Of a stretch of DNA of 64,000 bases, positions 23,839-34,647 are shown one piece after another (position 1 is the stretch's first letter; each line of letters starts with the position of its first letter). This DNA is from Azolla caroliniana. Lineage: Eukaryota > Polypodiophyta. The stretch spans positions 5,456,001 through 5,520,000 of the forward strand of contig JBHGNT010000013.1 of the NCBI GenBank assembly GCA_043228905.1, read 5' to 3'. The position numbers and the translations under genes are program-made. The notes beneath the pieces are model-generated. The model saw only the letters and a program-made list of their open reading frames with translations, had not been told where the DNA came from and did not search any database.

Positions 23839-26086
23839 AGTCCGATATCATTTCGGCTGAGTGGGCCGAATGAGGGGTTGGGCCGAGATGGCCAACCAGA
23901 TGAAGAGATGGCGAGTAGTGGAGACTCGGTCGTGATGTCCCCACGTAAGGAACCAAGGAGACGGTTTACGCGCAAGGAGAAGGGGAAGAAGAAGATGTTG
24001 GAATACGATTTTGGTAGTGCCGAGGCAATTTGTAGCGAATCTGATATCGAGCCAGTTAGAAAGGAACCTCTACAAAAGAGGTCAAAATCGGCCGAAAAGG
24101 TCATGAAATCGGGTAATCTCGAATTACGCCGATCTACCCACCAGATGAACCCCGTAAAGTGGTACGAGTATAATGAGTACATGGCGCATCATTATGCATA
24201 TATGACACGAGTGGCGAAAGTGCGTGAGCTAGAGAGCTATGCAGAAGTGGCCAAAGATGCAAACTGGCGTGCCGCAATGGAGGAAGAGATGAGCGCTTTA
24301 ACAGACAATGAGACGTGGGACCTGGTTGACGCACCAAAGGGTGTAAAGCCGATCGGATGTAGATGGGTGTATAAAGTGAAATACAACATTGACGGCTCTG
24401 TTAACCGCTACAAGGCCCGATTAGTAGTGAAAGGATATGCACAGAAGCACGACGTGGACTATGACAAGACCTTCGCGCCAGTCACGAAGATGACCACCGT
24501 GCGAGTCCTGCTCGCCATAGTTGTGGTGAAGGGGTGGCACTTACATCAAATGGATGTAAAGAATGCATTCCTGCAAGGTGATCTTGAGGAACATGTATAC
24601 ATGGTACAACCCCCCAGATTTCTATCCGAATAGAACACTTCGGTGGTTTGCCAATTGAAGAAGTCACTTTACGGACTTAAGCAAGCCCCGTGAGCCTGGA
24701 GCGTGAAGATCATGCAACAGTTGTGTAAGATGGGGTTTGCACCGTCGAAGTTGGACTCTTCACTATTTGTTCGGCAGGGTCAATATAGACCGGTCAACCT
24801 TCTTTTGTATGTTGATGATTTAGTCAACGCGGTGCCGACCTGAATGAAATCCGCCGCGTAAAGTCTCAACTTGCGGCATCATTCGAAATGAAGGATCTTG
24901 GAGATCTTCATTACTTCCTCGGGATCAAAGTGATCCGTACCCCCGAAGGCATATTGATCAGTCAACGTCATTACGCGTTGAATATGAGCTTCAAGTTCGG
25001 GATGGCAGATTGTAAGCCCATCTCGACCCCTCTAGATAGAAACGCAAAGCTTCGCCAAGACTCAGGAAAGTTGTGCGACCCAACACAGTTCCGACTGATT
25101 GTTGGAAGCCTTATCTTTTTGACGATCACTCGGACGGACCTCAGTTACCCGGTCGGCATGATCAGTCAATTCATGTCACAGCCTACAACTGAACACTTTT
25201 AGTGCGTGCAAAGGATATTGCGATATGTTAGCGGCACGAAAGATATGGCGTTGTTGTATCGGGCGTAGCCAAACAGTTAGTTGGCTACACGAATGCCGAT
25301 TGGGCCGGAAATGCCCACGATCATCGATCCACATCAGGATACGCATTCTGTCTGGGAAGTGCGGTGATCGTGTGGAGCAGTAAGAAGCAGCTGACTATAG
25401 CACTGTCGAGATTGGAGGCCGAATATTGAGGGGCAACTGTCGCTACGTGTGAAGTCATTGGGCTGAAGCAGCTATTACGGGATCTACATGTAGAGGTGTC
25501 CGATCCGACGACGATCTATTGTGACAATCTCAGTAGTATCCACCTTGCAAGAAACCCTGTATTCCATGCCCAAACCAAGTACATTGAGGTGCATTACCAT
25601 TTTGTCCGTGAGCGGGTCGTTTCAGGTGAAGTCGAATTGGTGCATGTTTCAACTGATCGGTAAGTTGCTGACATCTTCACCAAGTCTCTTGGTCTCGACA
25701 AGTTACGACATTTCTCGGGTGAGCTTGGGTTGCCTCACCTTGACACGCCGAACTTGAGGGGGAGAAAGGAAGAACAAGAACAAGAGCGTGAAAGGAGCGA
25801 TGTTGCGGAATCGGATGAAGAATTCAATCTCGAACCGGGTGAAGAAGCCGAAGAAGGGAGCAAGAGCCGTAATTGTAAGAAAGAACCAAGGACAGCCGAA
25901 TTAGGGGGGGAAAAGGCCAAGATCAAGATGTGGTCTGATATTGTCAAAGGCCTGAAGATAGAAGACAAATTGGAGACAACTGATCCGGATGAGAGCGGAA
26001 TTGAATTAGAAGAGTTTGATTCAATCAGAATGATCGATTTAGATATGCCGAATCAACTGATGGCCAAGTGGAGAAAAGGGCAGTGA
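23839..26086 (+). pseudogene. Copia B RT-RNase H with charged C-terminal extension
   Basis: RT begins near 24240 ([19 protein letters not shown]) and includes [31 protein letters not shown] and LLLYVDDLV, so the catalytic YVDD is present near 24808. Stops and shifts occur at 24631, 24691 and 24840. RNase H (25200-25740) is shifted in places but shows IYCDNLSSIHLARN and KYIEVHYHFVRERV. A TAA lies near 25663. After the normal copia end (LPHLDTPNLRG) the same frame stays open to 26084 as about 105 acidic and basic residues (RGRKEEQEQERERSDVAESD and on). Most copia pol frames stop near this point, so the extension is unusual. Confidence 0.86.
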
Positions 26087-26272
26087 AGAATGTGCCAACA
26101 CCGCGGAAGCAAGGGAGCTGAGAAGGGCCGAACGAGCAGACAAGCCGACTAGAAGGGTCGAGGCACACAAAATCAAACAAGTCAAGGCGAGTGAGCGAGG
26201 CGCGAAACCAGGAGAAGTCGGAGCGTAGATCCTAAAGGTAGGATGGAAACTCAAGTTGAGGTTGAGAGGGAG

Positions 26273-26654
26273 TGTTGAGTGAGAAGCTCAATATTAGGTG
26301 CGTAATACGGCACGTAACCCAGTGCGTAGACTGGACACGTAAGTTAGAATTCCTCATAAGGAATAATTTTGGGAGTGAGTGTCGAAGCTCATTTATGAGC
26401 GGTCAAGTACTTCAGGTACTTGTGTCAGCCTGATTGTCAGGACTTGTATAAAAGGTGCTCACTGAACAGAAGTATGTACAGAGTGTTGTTATTTTTGAAA
26501 TTGAACTATTGTGTGTGCTCTCTCTGTCTCTCTGTCTCTCCACCTCTCCATCCCCATCTCCATCTCAATGTTTTCTGCGTTTACTGAATTGTCTTATTTC
26601 CGAATTGTATACACTGTGTTTATGCATACGCTTCCGCACACGCTATTCTTTACA
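26273..26654 (+). repeat. Copia B 3' LTR
   Basis: It starts TGTTGAGTGAGAAGCTCAAT after the purine-rich tract GAGAGGGAG and ends CTTTACA. It has a TATA box (TATAAAAG near 26448), about 20 bp less A/T-rich U3 than the 5' copy, and an expanded TCTC leader. Confidence 0.93.
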
Positions 26655-26782
26655 AGAAGATAATGAATTTAGGGTCAACAACCAAAGACCAACTGAAGGA
26701 GAGAAGGACCTATCCGAACGAAACCCAAATGACACTCGAAGAACCGACCGGATTCGAAGCAGAAACCTATCGAGAAACCGTT
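26655..26782 (+). pseudogene. Copia A0: right part after copia B
   Basis: Starting with the AGAAG duplication, the frame resumes the A0 sequence (KIMNLGSTTKDQLKERRTYP, then LEEPTGFEAE). The matching stretch in copia G on the minus strand reads KIMNSESTGKDQF and then LEELAGFEAE. It ends near 26782, where the gypsy K LTR begins. Confidence 0.8.
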
Positions 26783-27201
26783 TGTTGTTCGTGTGCTAAA
26801 AATGTAATATTGTTTGGGAATCGTATATGTAATATCTAAAACCCGTAACACAAAGTAGGTAAAAGTAGGTAAACAAATATAATCAAGAAGGAAGCCGAGT
26901 CACATGCAACCAAAAACAAAGGAGAGTAAGAGTGTGGGCCGAAGATAGGCTATATAAGAAGGACAACATAGAGGGAGGGGGAGGTAGAGAGTTAGAAGAT
27001 TAGTCATAAGCATTTGAATTAATCCGGCATATAGCCGTGAATGTGTAATCCGTTATCTATCATATAATACAGTCAGAGTTGGGTTTTAAGCTGTGTCTCC
27101 TTTCGATTTCGTAATTAGACAGTGTTATCTCTTCCATTATTGTTTATTAGTGCTATGATTAACCCGTGAATGTGTCATAACCTTTACGTTTCGAAAAGAC
27201 A
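26783..27201 (+). repeat. Gypsy K candidate 5' LTR
   Basis: It runs TGTTGTTCGTGTG to GAAAAGACA, 419 bp, with a TATA box (CTATATAAG near 26950). A TGGGGACTACTCGTACCAC primer-site-like sequence follows at 27205, aligned with that of gypsy A and C. The 5' boundary is inferred because the partner LTR is missing. Confidence 0.6.
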
Positions 27202-27229
27202 GTTTGGGGACTACTCGTACCACACCTTC

Positions 27230-29697
27230 TCGCCGCACAGAGCGCGTTGAGGAAACAACCGATTTCCGTGCACACATAGCATTCCTCTCTAGACTCACAA
27301 TCCTCGTCCCCTGTCAATCAGGAAGCCCAATCCTCTGCACCCGTACATTCGGACTCACAGTCCCACATTGGTCCGGACAGTGCCATTTGGACTAGTCCTC
27401 CGGAAATTGCACCTTCCACCGAGTGCAACCTTGTTACGACTCCTCCGGACGAACTAGATCTTGAGACAATGCCATATCACCCCTCCGTCCGCTATACGGA
27501 TGGCCCAGATGCCGAACCCCATATACGCTCCTTCCTAAACACATGGCAGGCCAACCATTCGACACAACGGCTCACTGCCATGGAAATCCATGCCTCCAAA
27601 ATCATTGAATTTACGCTTTCCCTCGACGTACTTGTCGCTCGATGGTATTCCCGACACGACCTTGGGGAGTTCACCACATTCCAGGATGTCTGCATGTAGT
27701 TTTTAGAACTATTCCACAGGGAGATCCCCATATGCAAATTGCTTCGCCAGTTTTACATGATCGGACAATGACCTAATGAAACCGTATCCCAATTTGTCCT
27801 TCGCTTCCAAGATCTCTACCGATAACTGGCACAAGATGTCTCAGTCAACCATCTCAAGGACATGTTCCTCGCCAGCCTTTGGGAGCCCCTCTGCACAACA
27901 CTGGCTCTCATGGATTTTGCACAACACACCATCGAGGAAGTAGTAGCTCACGTTCTTGCGCTTGCATGAGCACACCACAATAATTCCTTTGCCATGGGTA
28001 CGCTGCAAGTGGCCTTACCAACACCGGAGGAAACCCAATTCCGACAGGCACTACAATACACGATATGCACCTATGCAGGCCACTCTACCCTTGATTGTCC
28101 TTCCCGACCACACTGGCCCATCTGCCATTCACGGATACATACGATCGAGCAATGTGCGTACAATATGCTGAACCGAATAGCCACAACTACAGTCCACCAA
28201 ATTGATCCTCGCCCCAATCTTGTTCAAACACCCCCACCGACCAGAGAAGCATCGTGACCATGGGAAGAACATCGACCACATTACCACACGACAAACACTC
28301 CCGACACGGCATGCTACAATCGGGAGAATCAATATCATAACGAAACTCAAAACCACCCCAATCAAGCACACCACACAAATGGACACTGCCCTTGTCACCA
28401 GGATCACCACCATTGCTGCAGGGATTACAGCTTCGAGACACCCCGCAATTATCGAGGTTTCCGTAATAATAGAGGTTCCTGATATTTAGGCAACCGTTGA
28501 CATTTTGACAATCGCTGCCGAGATCAACAACACGACAATAATTGGCGTAACCCCCACATAGAGCCCAAGGGCAACACTTCCCAAGGCTATTCCCCACTAG
28601 GATGAGAAGATCAACTTCTAAATCCACCAACAACCTCGTTTGAGCACGACGACCCCAACACTTCGACACCTATCACATGTTTCAATTGCAATCAACCTGG
28701 CCATTCTACCAAACAATGTCCCAATAACATAAGGGGTAAAGCACCAGCCATAAACATGATCACGGTCGACGTACAACAAGTAACCACACAGAGTAAGATA
28801 ACACAACTTTCACAATGGGACACCTAGGACTTAGTTTGGCAACATGCTACAGAATGGGTCGAGGCCGCAAACAACCAAAACATCAACCGTATGAAGGCCG
28901 ACACCGAGACATTCCATCCGCAACAACTCAACCACCCCCAACTCAACAACATGCATCCACCCAGCACCACCACTCCAAAGGAAACAAACACCGGGTGGCA
29001 AGATCTTGCGGACTCTCAAATCTCGATGCCATTGCATAGGTTGCCCTACCTACTTCCGCGTTTCAAGGAAACTATCCATTCCCTCACCTCTTGGGACCCT
29101 GCGCAACCATCGGTGCACCTAATGACTCCAACACTCGGACCTCCTCTGATGGATTTGTAAAATCCAGCCATAGAACTCCTGATCCATAGTCACGAAGCAC
29201 CCGACTGCATAATTGATGGCAGATCCGGTGTAAATGTCATTAGCCAAGCAACATGCACAATGATCGGCATTACCCAATGGGAGCCATGTCCCTTCTGGCT
29301 ACAGATGGTAGACACATAGTCAGTACGCCCAATAGGCCTCATCCGAAATTTGGAATTCACTTTGGGTGGCCATTCCTTTAACGTGTCAGCAGTAATCTTA
29401 AGATTAGAGGCTCCTGGCTCGTACCCTTTCTTGCTCGCCAACCATGGTTACGCACCGCCTACATCAAGCAACATTGGCAAAAGAATATGATCTCATTTCA
29501 ATGAGGCAAAACAAAAGTTCGCATTATGACGAAGGCGCGGACCCTGACTCCACTTGACAACAACCCATTACACGCCGAAGCAGTCCATATGGTAGATGGT
29601 CTCACGGATAATGAGATGAACTCCTTTCTAGAAGAGCACCCCACAATCGTTCCACTTTTTGAAGTTAATGTTCTTTCGGCCATGGAGCCCTATGTAG
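27230..29697 (+). pseudogene. Gypsy K gag-protease
   Basis: The capsid core is readable at 27469-27960 (PDAEPHIRSFLNTWQANHST and on) with stops. Knuckles CTYAGHSTLDC and CHSRIHTIEQC lie at about 28064-28155, with CFNCNQPGHSTKQC at about 28676-28717. These are the same three positions as in gypsy A and C. The protease near 29208-29250 reads IIDGRSGVNVIS, with DGRS in place of DGGS. The N-terminal pol linker continues (HMVDGLTDNEMNSFLEEHPT) to 29697. Many stops and indels show it is old. Confidence 0.85.
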
Positions 29698-29700
29698 CAT

Positions 29701-30027
29701 ATGGCAGCGATGGAGGCCTACAAGGAGCCAATTTGGATGAAGAGTTTCCTCAGCGAACTCGGGATGAAGCAAGAAGAATTCTTGCTCCACTATGATAATC
29801 ATAGTGCCATAAATCTAGCCAAGAATGTTGTGTACCATTCTCAGGCTAATCATATACAAAGAAGGTATCACTCATTGCAAGAGAAGGTAGATGAAGGAGA
29901 GTTTACCTTGGTGAACATCCATACTGACAATAGTAGATCCGACATGTTGACAAAGAACCTACCAATGGACAAAAGTAGAGCTTGTCGACAAAAGATAGGA
30001 TCGATTGACTTCCTCCCACAGGAGTGA
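29701..30027 (+). pseudogene. Copia J RNase H C-terminus
   Basis: This is an open 108-residue tail of copia RNase H: EAYKEPIWMKSFLSELGMKQ, HYDNHSAINLAKNVVYHSQA, HIQRRYHSLQEKV and DMLTKNLPMDK. It ends 10 bases before the 3' LTR. Everything upstream is missing; it joins gypsy K directly, so the opening ATG belongs to the junction and is not a real start. Confidence 0.88.
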
Positions 30028-30037
30028 AGGGGGAGTT

Positions 30038-30650
30038 TGTTGGCAATATGTTCTTCCAGTTGGAGGAGCCGACTGTTCGGGTTGAGAAGAGTCGATAGTC
30101 GAAGATAGGGATAAGCCAACTGTTCGGGCCGAGCAAAGCTGACAGTCGAAGACAAGGAGGAGTCGATTGTTCGGGGAGAGTAGACAACTGAAGAGTCGAC
30201 AGTAGAGAGTCGACAGATTAACTATCGATTATTATTATAACTATAATAATACTACTAGCAATGTGTGGTAGGGGCTACACTTGTAAATACTCCATATGAT
30301 GCACGAGTGTATATATATAGGGAAAATATAGACATAGGTGTGTGTGAGCATAGAACACATAGTAGTGTGTGTGAAGCACGAGAGAGCAGAGGAGTGAACC
30401 ATGAAAGAGCGGGCGATAAATATGTGTAACAGCATATGCCAAGAGCTTTGTGTGGCTGATACACTCAACAGAAACAGTGTTGTAACCTCCTCCATTTTAT
30501 ATCCACTGTATAATAAAGCTCTATTCTTCCGTGGTCTTCTCCCGTTTTAGGGTTTCCACGTTAAAATCTGTGTGCACCGTTTTTCGTGTGTGTCTAAGTA
30601 GTATATTTCAGTGTATTCCCTATCGTGGATTAAGAATTCAATTCGCAACA
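30038..30650 (+). repeat. Copia J 3' LTR
   Basis: A polypurine tract (AGTGAAGGGGGAGTT, 30023-30037) is followed by TGTTGGCAATATG. The repeat ends ATTCGCAACA at 30650, 613 bp. Its ends are a TGTTG/CAACA inverted repeat. A TATATATATAG box lies near 30308. No 5' partner is in the window. Confidence 0.85.
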
Positions 30651-30844
30651 AGATAAAGAATTTCAACTCCTGTTTCCATAAGCTTTCTCAAAATGGTGTT
30701 ATTGGTTTAGGGTTTGTTGATGATAATAATGTTGATGAAGATGGTAATGATGGGTGTGATGACAAGCATTGCAAGGTAGTGGTGGAGATTGATCAGCATT
30801 GTGGGGTGGGGGGTGGCACCTAGAATGGTGTAGGGTAAGCTAAT

Positions 30845-30847
<3 letters not shown>
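30651..30847. other. Short unassigned segment after the J LTR
   Basis: A plus-strand frame stays open here and encodes an acidic stretch (GFVDDNNVDEDGNDGCDD) ending at 30823. No domain is recognised. It may be a host gene remnant or chance low-complexity coding. Confidence 0.35.
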
Positions 30848-30904
<57 letters not shown>

Positions 30905-30908
30905 GAGA
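30848..30908. repeat. (GA)n microsatellite
   Basis: About 54 bases of near-perfect GA dinucleotides continue as GATGAGAGAG into the next element. Confidence 0.95.
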
Positions 30909-31262
30909 GAACATCTTTATTCTTCATTCATTACCCATAAGAGGGTTAAATAGTTACAATGAGGTTAGATTTATAAGGGTGCATGACCCTCAAGCCATCC
31001 ATACACATCACCCACTCACACCCTTTCCTATTTGTCCATTGACACTCACACTTACGTTCACACTCATACCCACATACATTTCACATTGACACAACACTAT
31101 ACTCTTTCACCCTCACTCATCACACTCAAATGTCTATACATCTCATACGGTCACAATAGTAGTCGATGCCATGTGTTTGCGCCAACCCATTGGCCACCCG
31201 TCCGGCCTTGTACTTGTTGATCGAGCTCTTAGAATTGTATTTCACCTTAGAATTGTGCTTCC
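30909..31262 (-). mobile_element. Chimeric copia LTR-like/RT fragment, copy 1
   Basis: On the minus strand the right end encodes a copia RT stretch (SINKYKARRVANGWRKHMA and related, about 31262-31163) that joins a non-coding LTR-like sequence rich in CACTCA repeats (31160-30960). The same join, at the same place, recurs at 36151-36540. It is therefore a shared structure and not a random break. Confidence 0.7.
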
Positions 31263-33118
31263 TTCACGGCCTCCCTTGGGTCTGGGTGACAAAAGCCCTG
31301 CTAGATGGGCGCAGAAATATTTGCAATGGGATCGAAGCGGATGGCTTTCCGTTCCAAAAGTTTCCGCCGGTCATTCTGAAAGTCTTCCCGAAAAATTAAA
31401 CCGGTCTGAAGGCGATGAGCGAGAAAAGCAACCATTCCCTGATTTGACCTTTTTATTCGTATCGAATTCTTAGGTTTCTCTGTACCATGTTTTAGTCTGC
31501 CTCATCTTCAATCCGGGATTCCCTACGAATCTTTAACTCCTCGAATACGATGATAATTCACACCTAACGAATCTTTCACTCTACCTCCTCTAGCCGTAAC
31601 CGCAGGATGCTCCTATGAATTATAACCCTCGCCAAAGATGTGAGCAATGATATTCCTTCAATTGCTTGAACGTGCCTTGGCTATCTTGCATAAAGCCAGA
31701 TTAGGTTTTTTTAGTGTTCTTGTCGAAACACGCGGGCGTACCCCAAACTTTTAGAGACATTAATTCGAAGCTCAAGTACATGTTTTGTGACGTTTTGCCC
31801 TTCTACAATGACGAAGCAATTAATTTATGGTAGGCGTATTTCGCAATCTGTGTTTTTCCTTCTGCGTGCGGCCCCGAAAAGCGTTCATCATGCATCCGCC
31901 CGCTTGACACAGCACTCACCCCTTGACATAACCGAACGATTACCTTTCGGTTGGCGGTAAATCGTTTAGGTCAAGCAACCTGGACTCGCCACTACCGTAC
32001 CTAGGGCCGTCCATTGCGATTATGCCGAGGGCGTCTGCCGTAAGCCTAGCAAAAGAAGAAGATATTGTTGTGATCTGGGAGGCGCGCGCCGTAGTAGCTG
32101 GGGTATCGGTTCTTTCCTCCTTTTATTTTCCCGGTCGGTGCTCTCACCCTCGAAGAAGCATCGATCGGACGATCGCAAGGCGGCATTCTGTTTACGAAAT
32201 TTCCATCGGCGGGCGTGCGTGAGAGGGGTCTGGACGCCGTTTTCTTCCGACCAGAACCCCATTAATTATGACGTTCAACATCACAGTATGCTCAATTCAT
32301 TGAGGTAGCCAGTCAAAGGCTACTGGAACGCCGAATACAGAAACTACCCGAGCTAATGATAAAGGCGGGAAGACTTTCCGTCCAAGTCTCATTGGTTAAT
32401 CATAACAATGTCATAGAAATGCTGCGCAAACCCATATATATACGAACGGAAAGAAAATAACCTTTGTGCCAAACCAGATTGAGCCCGGAATTCCCTGGAA
32501 ACTAGGAAGATCTAAAATGGATGGCCAACCTCCCGGGAAAGGCGGTGTACATAGACTAGGAGAGTGAGGGCGCGGCTCTGTGGCCCTTAGCCCAATAGGT
32601 GTATCCACACCCTTCTCAAAGAACCGTACGTGACACTCTCGCGTCATACGGCTCCGTCCCGGGAATGGTATGCTACAGACTTCTGCAGTCATGACTAACA
32701 CGACATTGCTCCCCCTGCATAGGTCATCGTGTACCTTGATGTGGATCGGCTTGAGTCTACATCTTCCGACATGTCTGAGTCTGTAAAACCTTCCAACATG
32801 GGTTTCCCGACACCATACCTTAGGCACACCCCCAAGGTGCCTTTTAAGTACCAGAGTATCCACTTCACCATTGCCTAGTGTCACTTCTAAATAGGGTCAG
32901 CTTCTGTCTCATACTGGCATTTGTAACAGTGTCGACATTGAGTTTTCTTGCTACCTCCTGGGTGTCCAGGTGTGCTGGAGCTTCAACTACCTGGATGTAG
33001 CCTTCAAGGCCCTTGTCGTGTAACTATCGTCGTAGAGCCGGGGAGATATAGATCGGCATGTCCTCCTATGGAGATTAATGAGGGGAGCGATTGGGGGGGG
33101 CAATGACCTCAAGCTTAT
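31263..33118. other. Mitochondrial-like segment with group II intron end
   Basis: About 1.86 kb with no retroelement signature and a balanced base composition unlike its neighbours. On the minus strand it carries a complete group II intron domain V at 32621-32654, with a possible domain VI downstream. Domain V of this form is typical of plant organelle introns, so I read the segment as organelle DNA (probably mitochondrial) inserted into the nuclear genome. The host gene of the intron was not identified. The left border is at about 31263; the right border meets copia L at 33119 and may continue past it. Confidence 0.6.
32621..32654 (-). ncRNA. Group II intron domain V
   Basis: The 34-nt minus-strand sequence folds as a 9-bp lower stem (GAGCCGTAU with GUACGGUUC, two G-U pairs), a 2-nt AC bulge, a 5-bp upper stem (GACGC/GUGUC) and a GAGA tetraloop. 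The AGC catalytic triad is at positions 2-4. This matches the domain V consensus in length and every structural part. The upstream intron domains and any intron-encoded protein were not traced. Confidence 0.88.
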
Positions 33119-33529
33119 TGTTGAGCGGCAAGCTCAATTGGAGCCGGATCGGCTGGATAAGCCTGAGCCGGTGAGCGAGACAGATCGGTGAGCCGGTGAG
33201 CACCCGATGAGCAAAAGAGCCGGTGAGCTGGGGAGCCGGTTAGTCGGATCCATCAGTAACCGGTTAGTCGGATCCATCAGTAACCGGAAGCCTAGTAGCA
33301 GCTAGACTACTAGGGAGTTATTACTCTCGTAGTTAGTGTAAGAGTGCTCCCGTATGGACTTGTATAAAAGTGTTCGTTGAACACATACGATGTACAGAGC
33401 GTTGATATAACTTTTGAATAGAGATTCTTGTTCTCTCTCTTTGCCTCTCCCGCATACTGTTAAGATCTCCATTAAACCTGCTCTTTGTTTTCTGTTTCTT
33501 ATTGCTTCCGCACGCTATTTGTTTTTACA
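33119..33529 (+). repeat. Copia L 5' LTR
   Basis: It runs TGTTGAGCGGCAAGCTCAAT to GTTTTTACA, 411 bp, with TATAAAAG near 33364 and a short internal duplication (CCGGTTAGTCGGATCCATCA, twice, 33236-33285). The primer site TGGTATAAGAAC follows at 33530-33541 and matches the initiator tRNA-Met site imperfectly. Confidence 0.9.
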
Positions 33530-33627
33530 TGGTATAAGAACGCGAGAGTTGAGAACCTCTGCAGCCGACATTCGCTTTCGCAAGAAGAAAACCGAACCTT
33601 TGTAAAGAACAGAAGAAAACAAAAACA

Positions 33628-34257
33628 ATGGATAGAGGAATGGCTAGCTCGCTTCCGGTGGAGAAGCTCAACAGATCCAGCTACGCATCTTGGTCATACA
33701 AGATGCACCAGTACTTGCTTGGGCATGGTTACTGGAGCTATGTCGTTGGAGCTAACGACACAGCACCTGATGCGGCACACAAGGACTTCCCGGTGTGGGA
33801 ACAATCGGCAAGCAGAGTGATGTACTGCTTTGTGTCCAGTGTTGGAGACCAGCTGCTAAGCCACGTCAATTACCGGCGGCTTCAAGACTTGCAAATGAAA
33901 CAAGTTGTTTTCAGTTTGCCGAAGTTTAGTGGCCGGAAGGCCCAAGTATGTGAAGCATGCCAAATCAGGAAGCAACACCGGCTTCCATTCCCCGCCGAAC
34001 AAAACTGTAGCCATAACAACCTTGACCTTATTCATTCGGATGTATGGGGACCGACACAGAACATGAGTCTTGACGGGAGTCGTTACTTCGTCTCCTTCAT
34101 CGACGACTATAGCCGGGACACATGGATCTACCTCATTGAGCGGAAGAGCGAAGTCTTTGACTGTTTCCAGAACCTCCAGAGCTTGGTGGAATGGGAATCG
34201 GAGAGGAAGATCAAGTGCCTGTGGTCAAACGGCCAAAAAGAATATTTTTCCGGCTAA
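33628..34257 (+). pseudogene. Copia L gag-integrase fusion frame
   Basis: A 209-residue open frame starts as copia Gag (MDRGMASSLP, then SSYASWSYKMHQYLLGHGYW) and at about residue 80 switches in frame to the pre-integrase zinc region (YRRLQDLQMKQ, then CEACQIRKQHRLPFP) and integrase core (LIHSDVWGP, FIDDYSRDTW, IKCLWSNGQKEYFSG). The zinc knuckle and protease are lost. The second Asp motif reads WSNG, not WSDN. The break point shares the short sequence CCAC in both parents, which fits microhomology-mediated deletion. No function as an enzyme is likely. Confidence 0.88.
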
Positions 34258-34647
34258 ATTCAACAGTTATCTGCAGCAAATAGGAATTCGAAGAGAGTTC
34301 AGCTGCAGATACACACCAAAGCAAAACGGTGTGGCCGAAAGGAAGAATCGGTCGTTTGTCGACGTGGCAAAGGCAATGCTGGAAGAGAAGAGCATGCCCC
34401 ATTTCTACTGGGTGGAGGCAAGGTCCGGATGGTCCGGATTGCATCTTGTTATATGTTGATGATCTGGTCATCACCGGACCCGGACTCGATGACATCAGCC
34501 GAGTCAAGTCCCAGTTGTCAGATGCGTTTGAGATGAAGGACCTGGGGGACCTTCATTATTTTCTTGGGATCGAGGTGATCCGAACCCCCGACAGCATATT
34601 GCTCTCATAGAGGCACTATGTGTTGAATATGTTGTACAAGTTCGGCA
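34258..34647 (+). pseudogene. Copia L integrase-RT remnant
   Basis: Integrase residues continue in a shifted frame to about 34422 (glutamate region AERKNRSF). A second deletion joins them to RT at LLYVDDLVITGPGLDD (YVDD at about 34454). RT continues EMKDLGDLHYFLGIEVIRTP, then HYVLNMLYKFGM after a TAG at 34608, and stops at 34647 where a third deletion joins it to the LTR. RNase H is absent. Confidence 0.85.

Larger units (their letters stand above)
1589..26654 (+). mobile_element. Copia B, full-length Ty1/copia retrotransposon with two nested gypsy elements
   Basis: Both LTRs (1589-1977 and 26273-26654), the primer binding site, gag, protease, pre-integrase, integrase, RT and RNase H are present in copia order. 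The insertion is flanked by a perfect 5-bp duplication AGAAG (1584-1588 and 26655-26659). Two gypsy elements lie inside it (3305-13312 and 13453-22815); with them removed, its own length is about 5.7 kb, normal for copia. The LTRs differ by many substitutions and several indels, so it is older than both guests. Stops and frameshifts in every domain make it non-autonomous now. Confidence 0.93.
26783..29700 (+). mobile_element. Gypsy K, 5' part of a decayed element
   Basis: This holds a candidate 5' LTR (26783-27201), a primer site, gag and protease of the same lineage as gypsy A and C, but far more diverged. It is cut at about 29700 and fused to copia J. No RT or integrase remains. Confidence 0.8.

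Noticed and set aside
32411-32884. 157-residue minus-strand ORF over the intron end
   Set aside because: It reads straight through a structured group II domain V, so it is non-coding RNA sequence and not a protein gene.
31263-33118. Chloroplast origin
   Set aside because: No plastid gene was recognised; domain V alone cannot decide, and mitochondrial origin is only the better guess.
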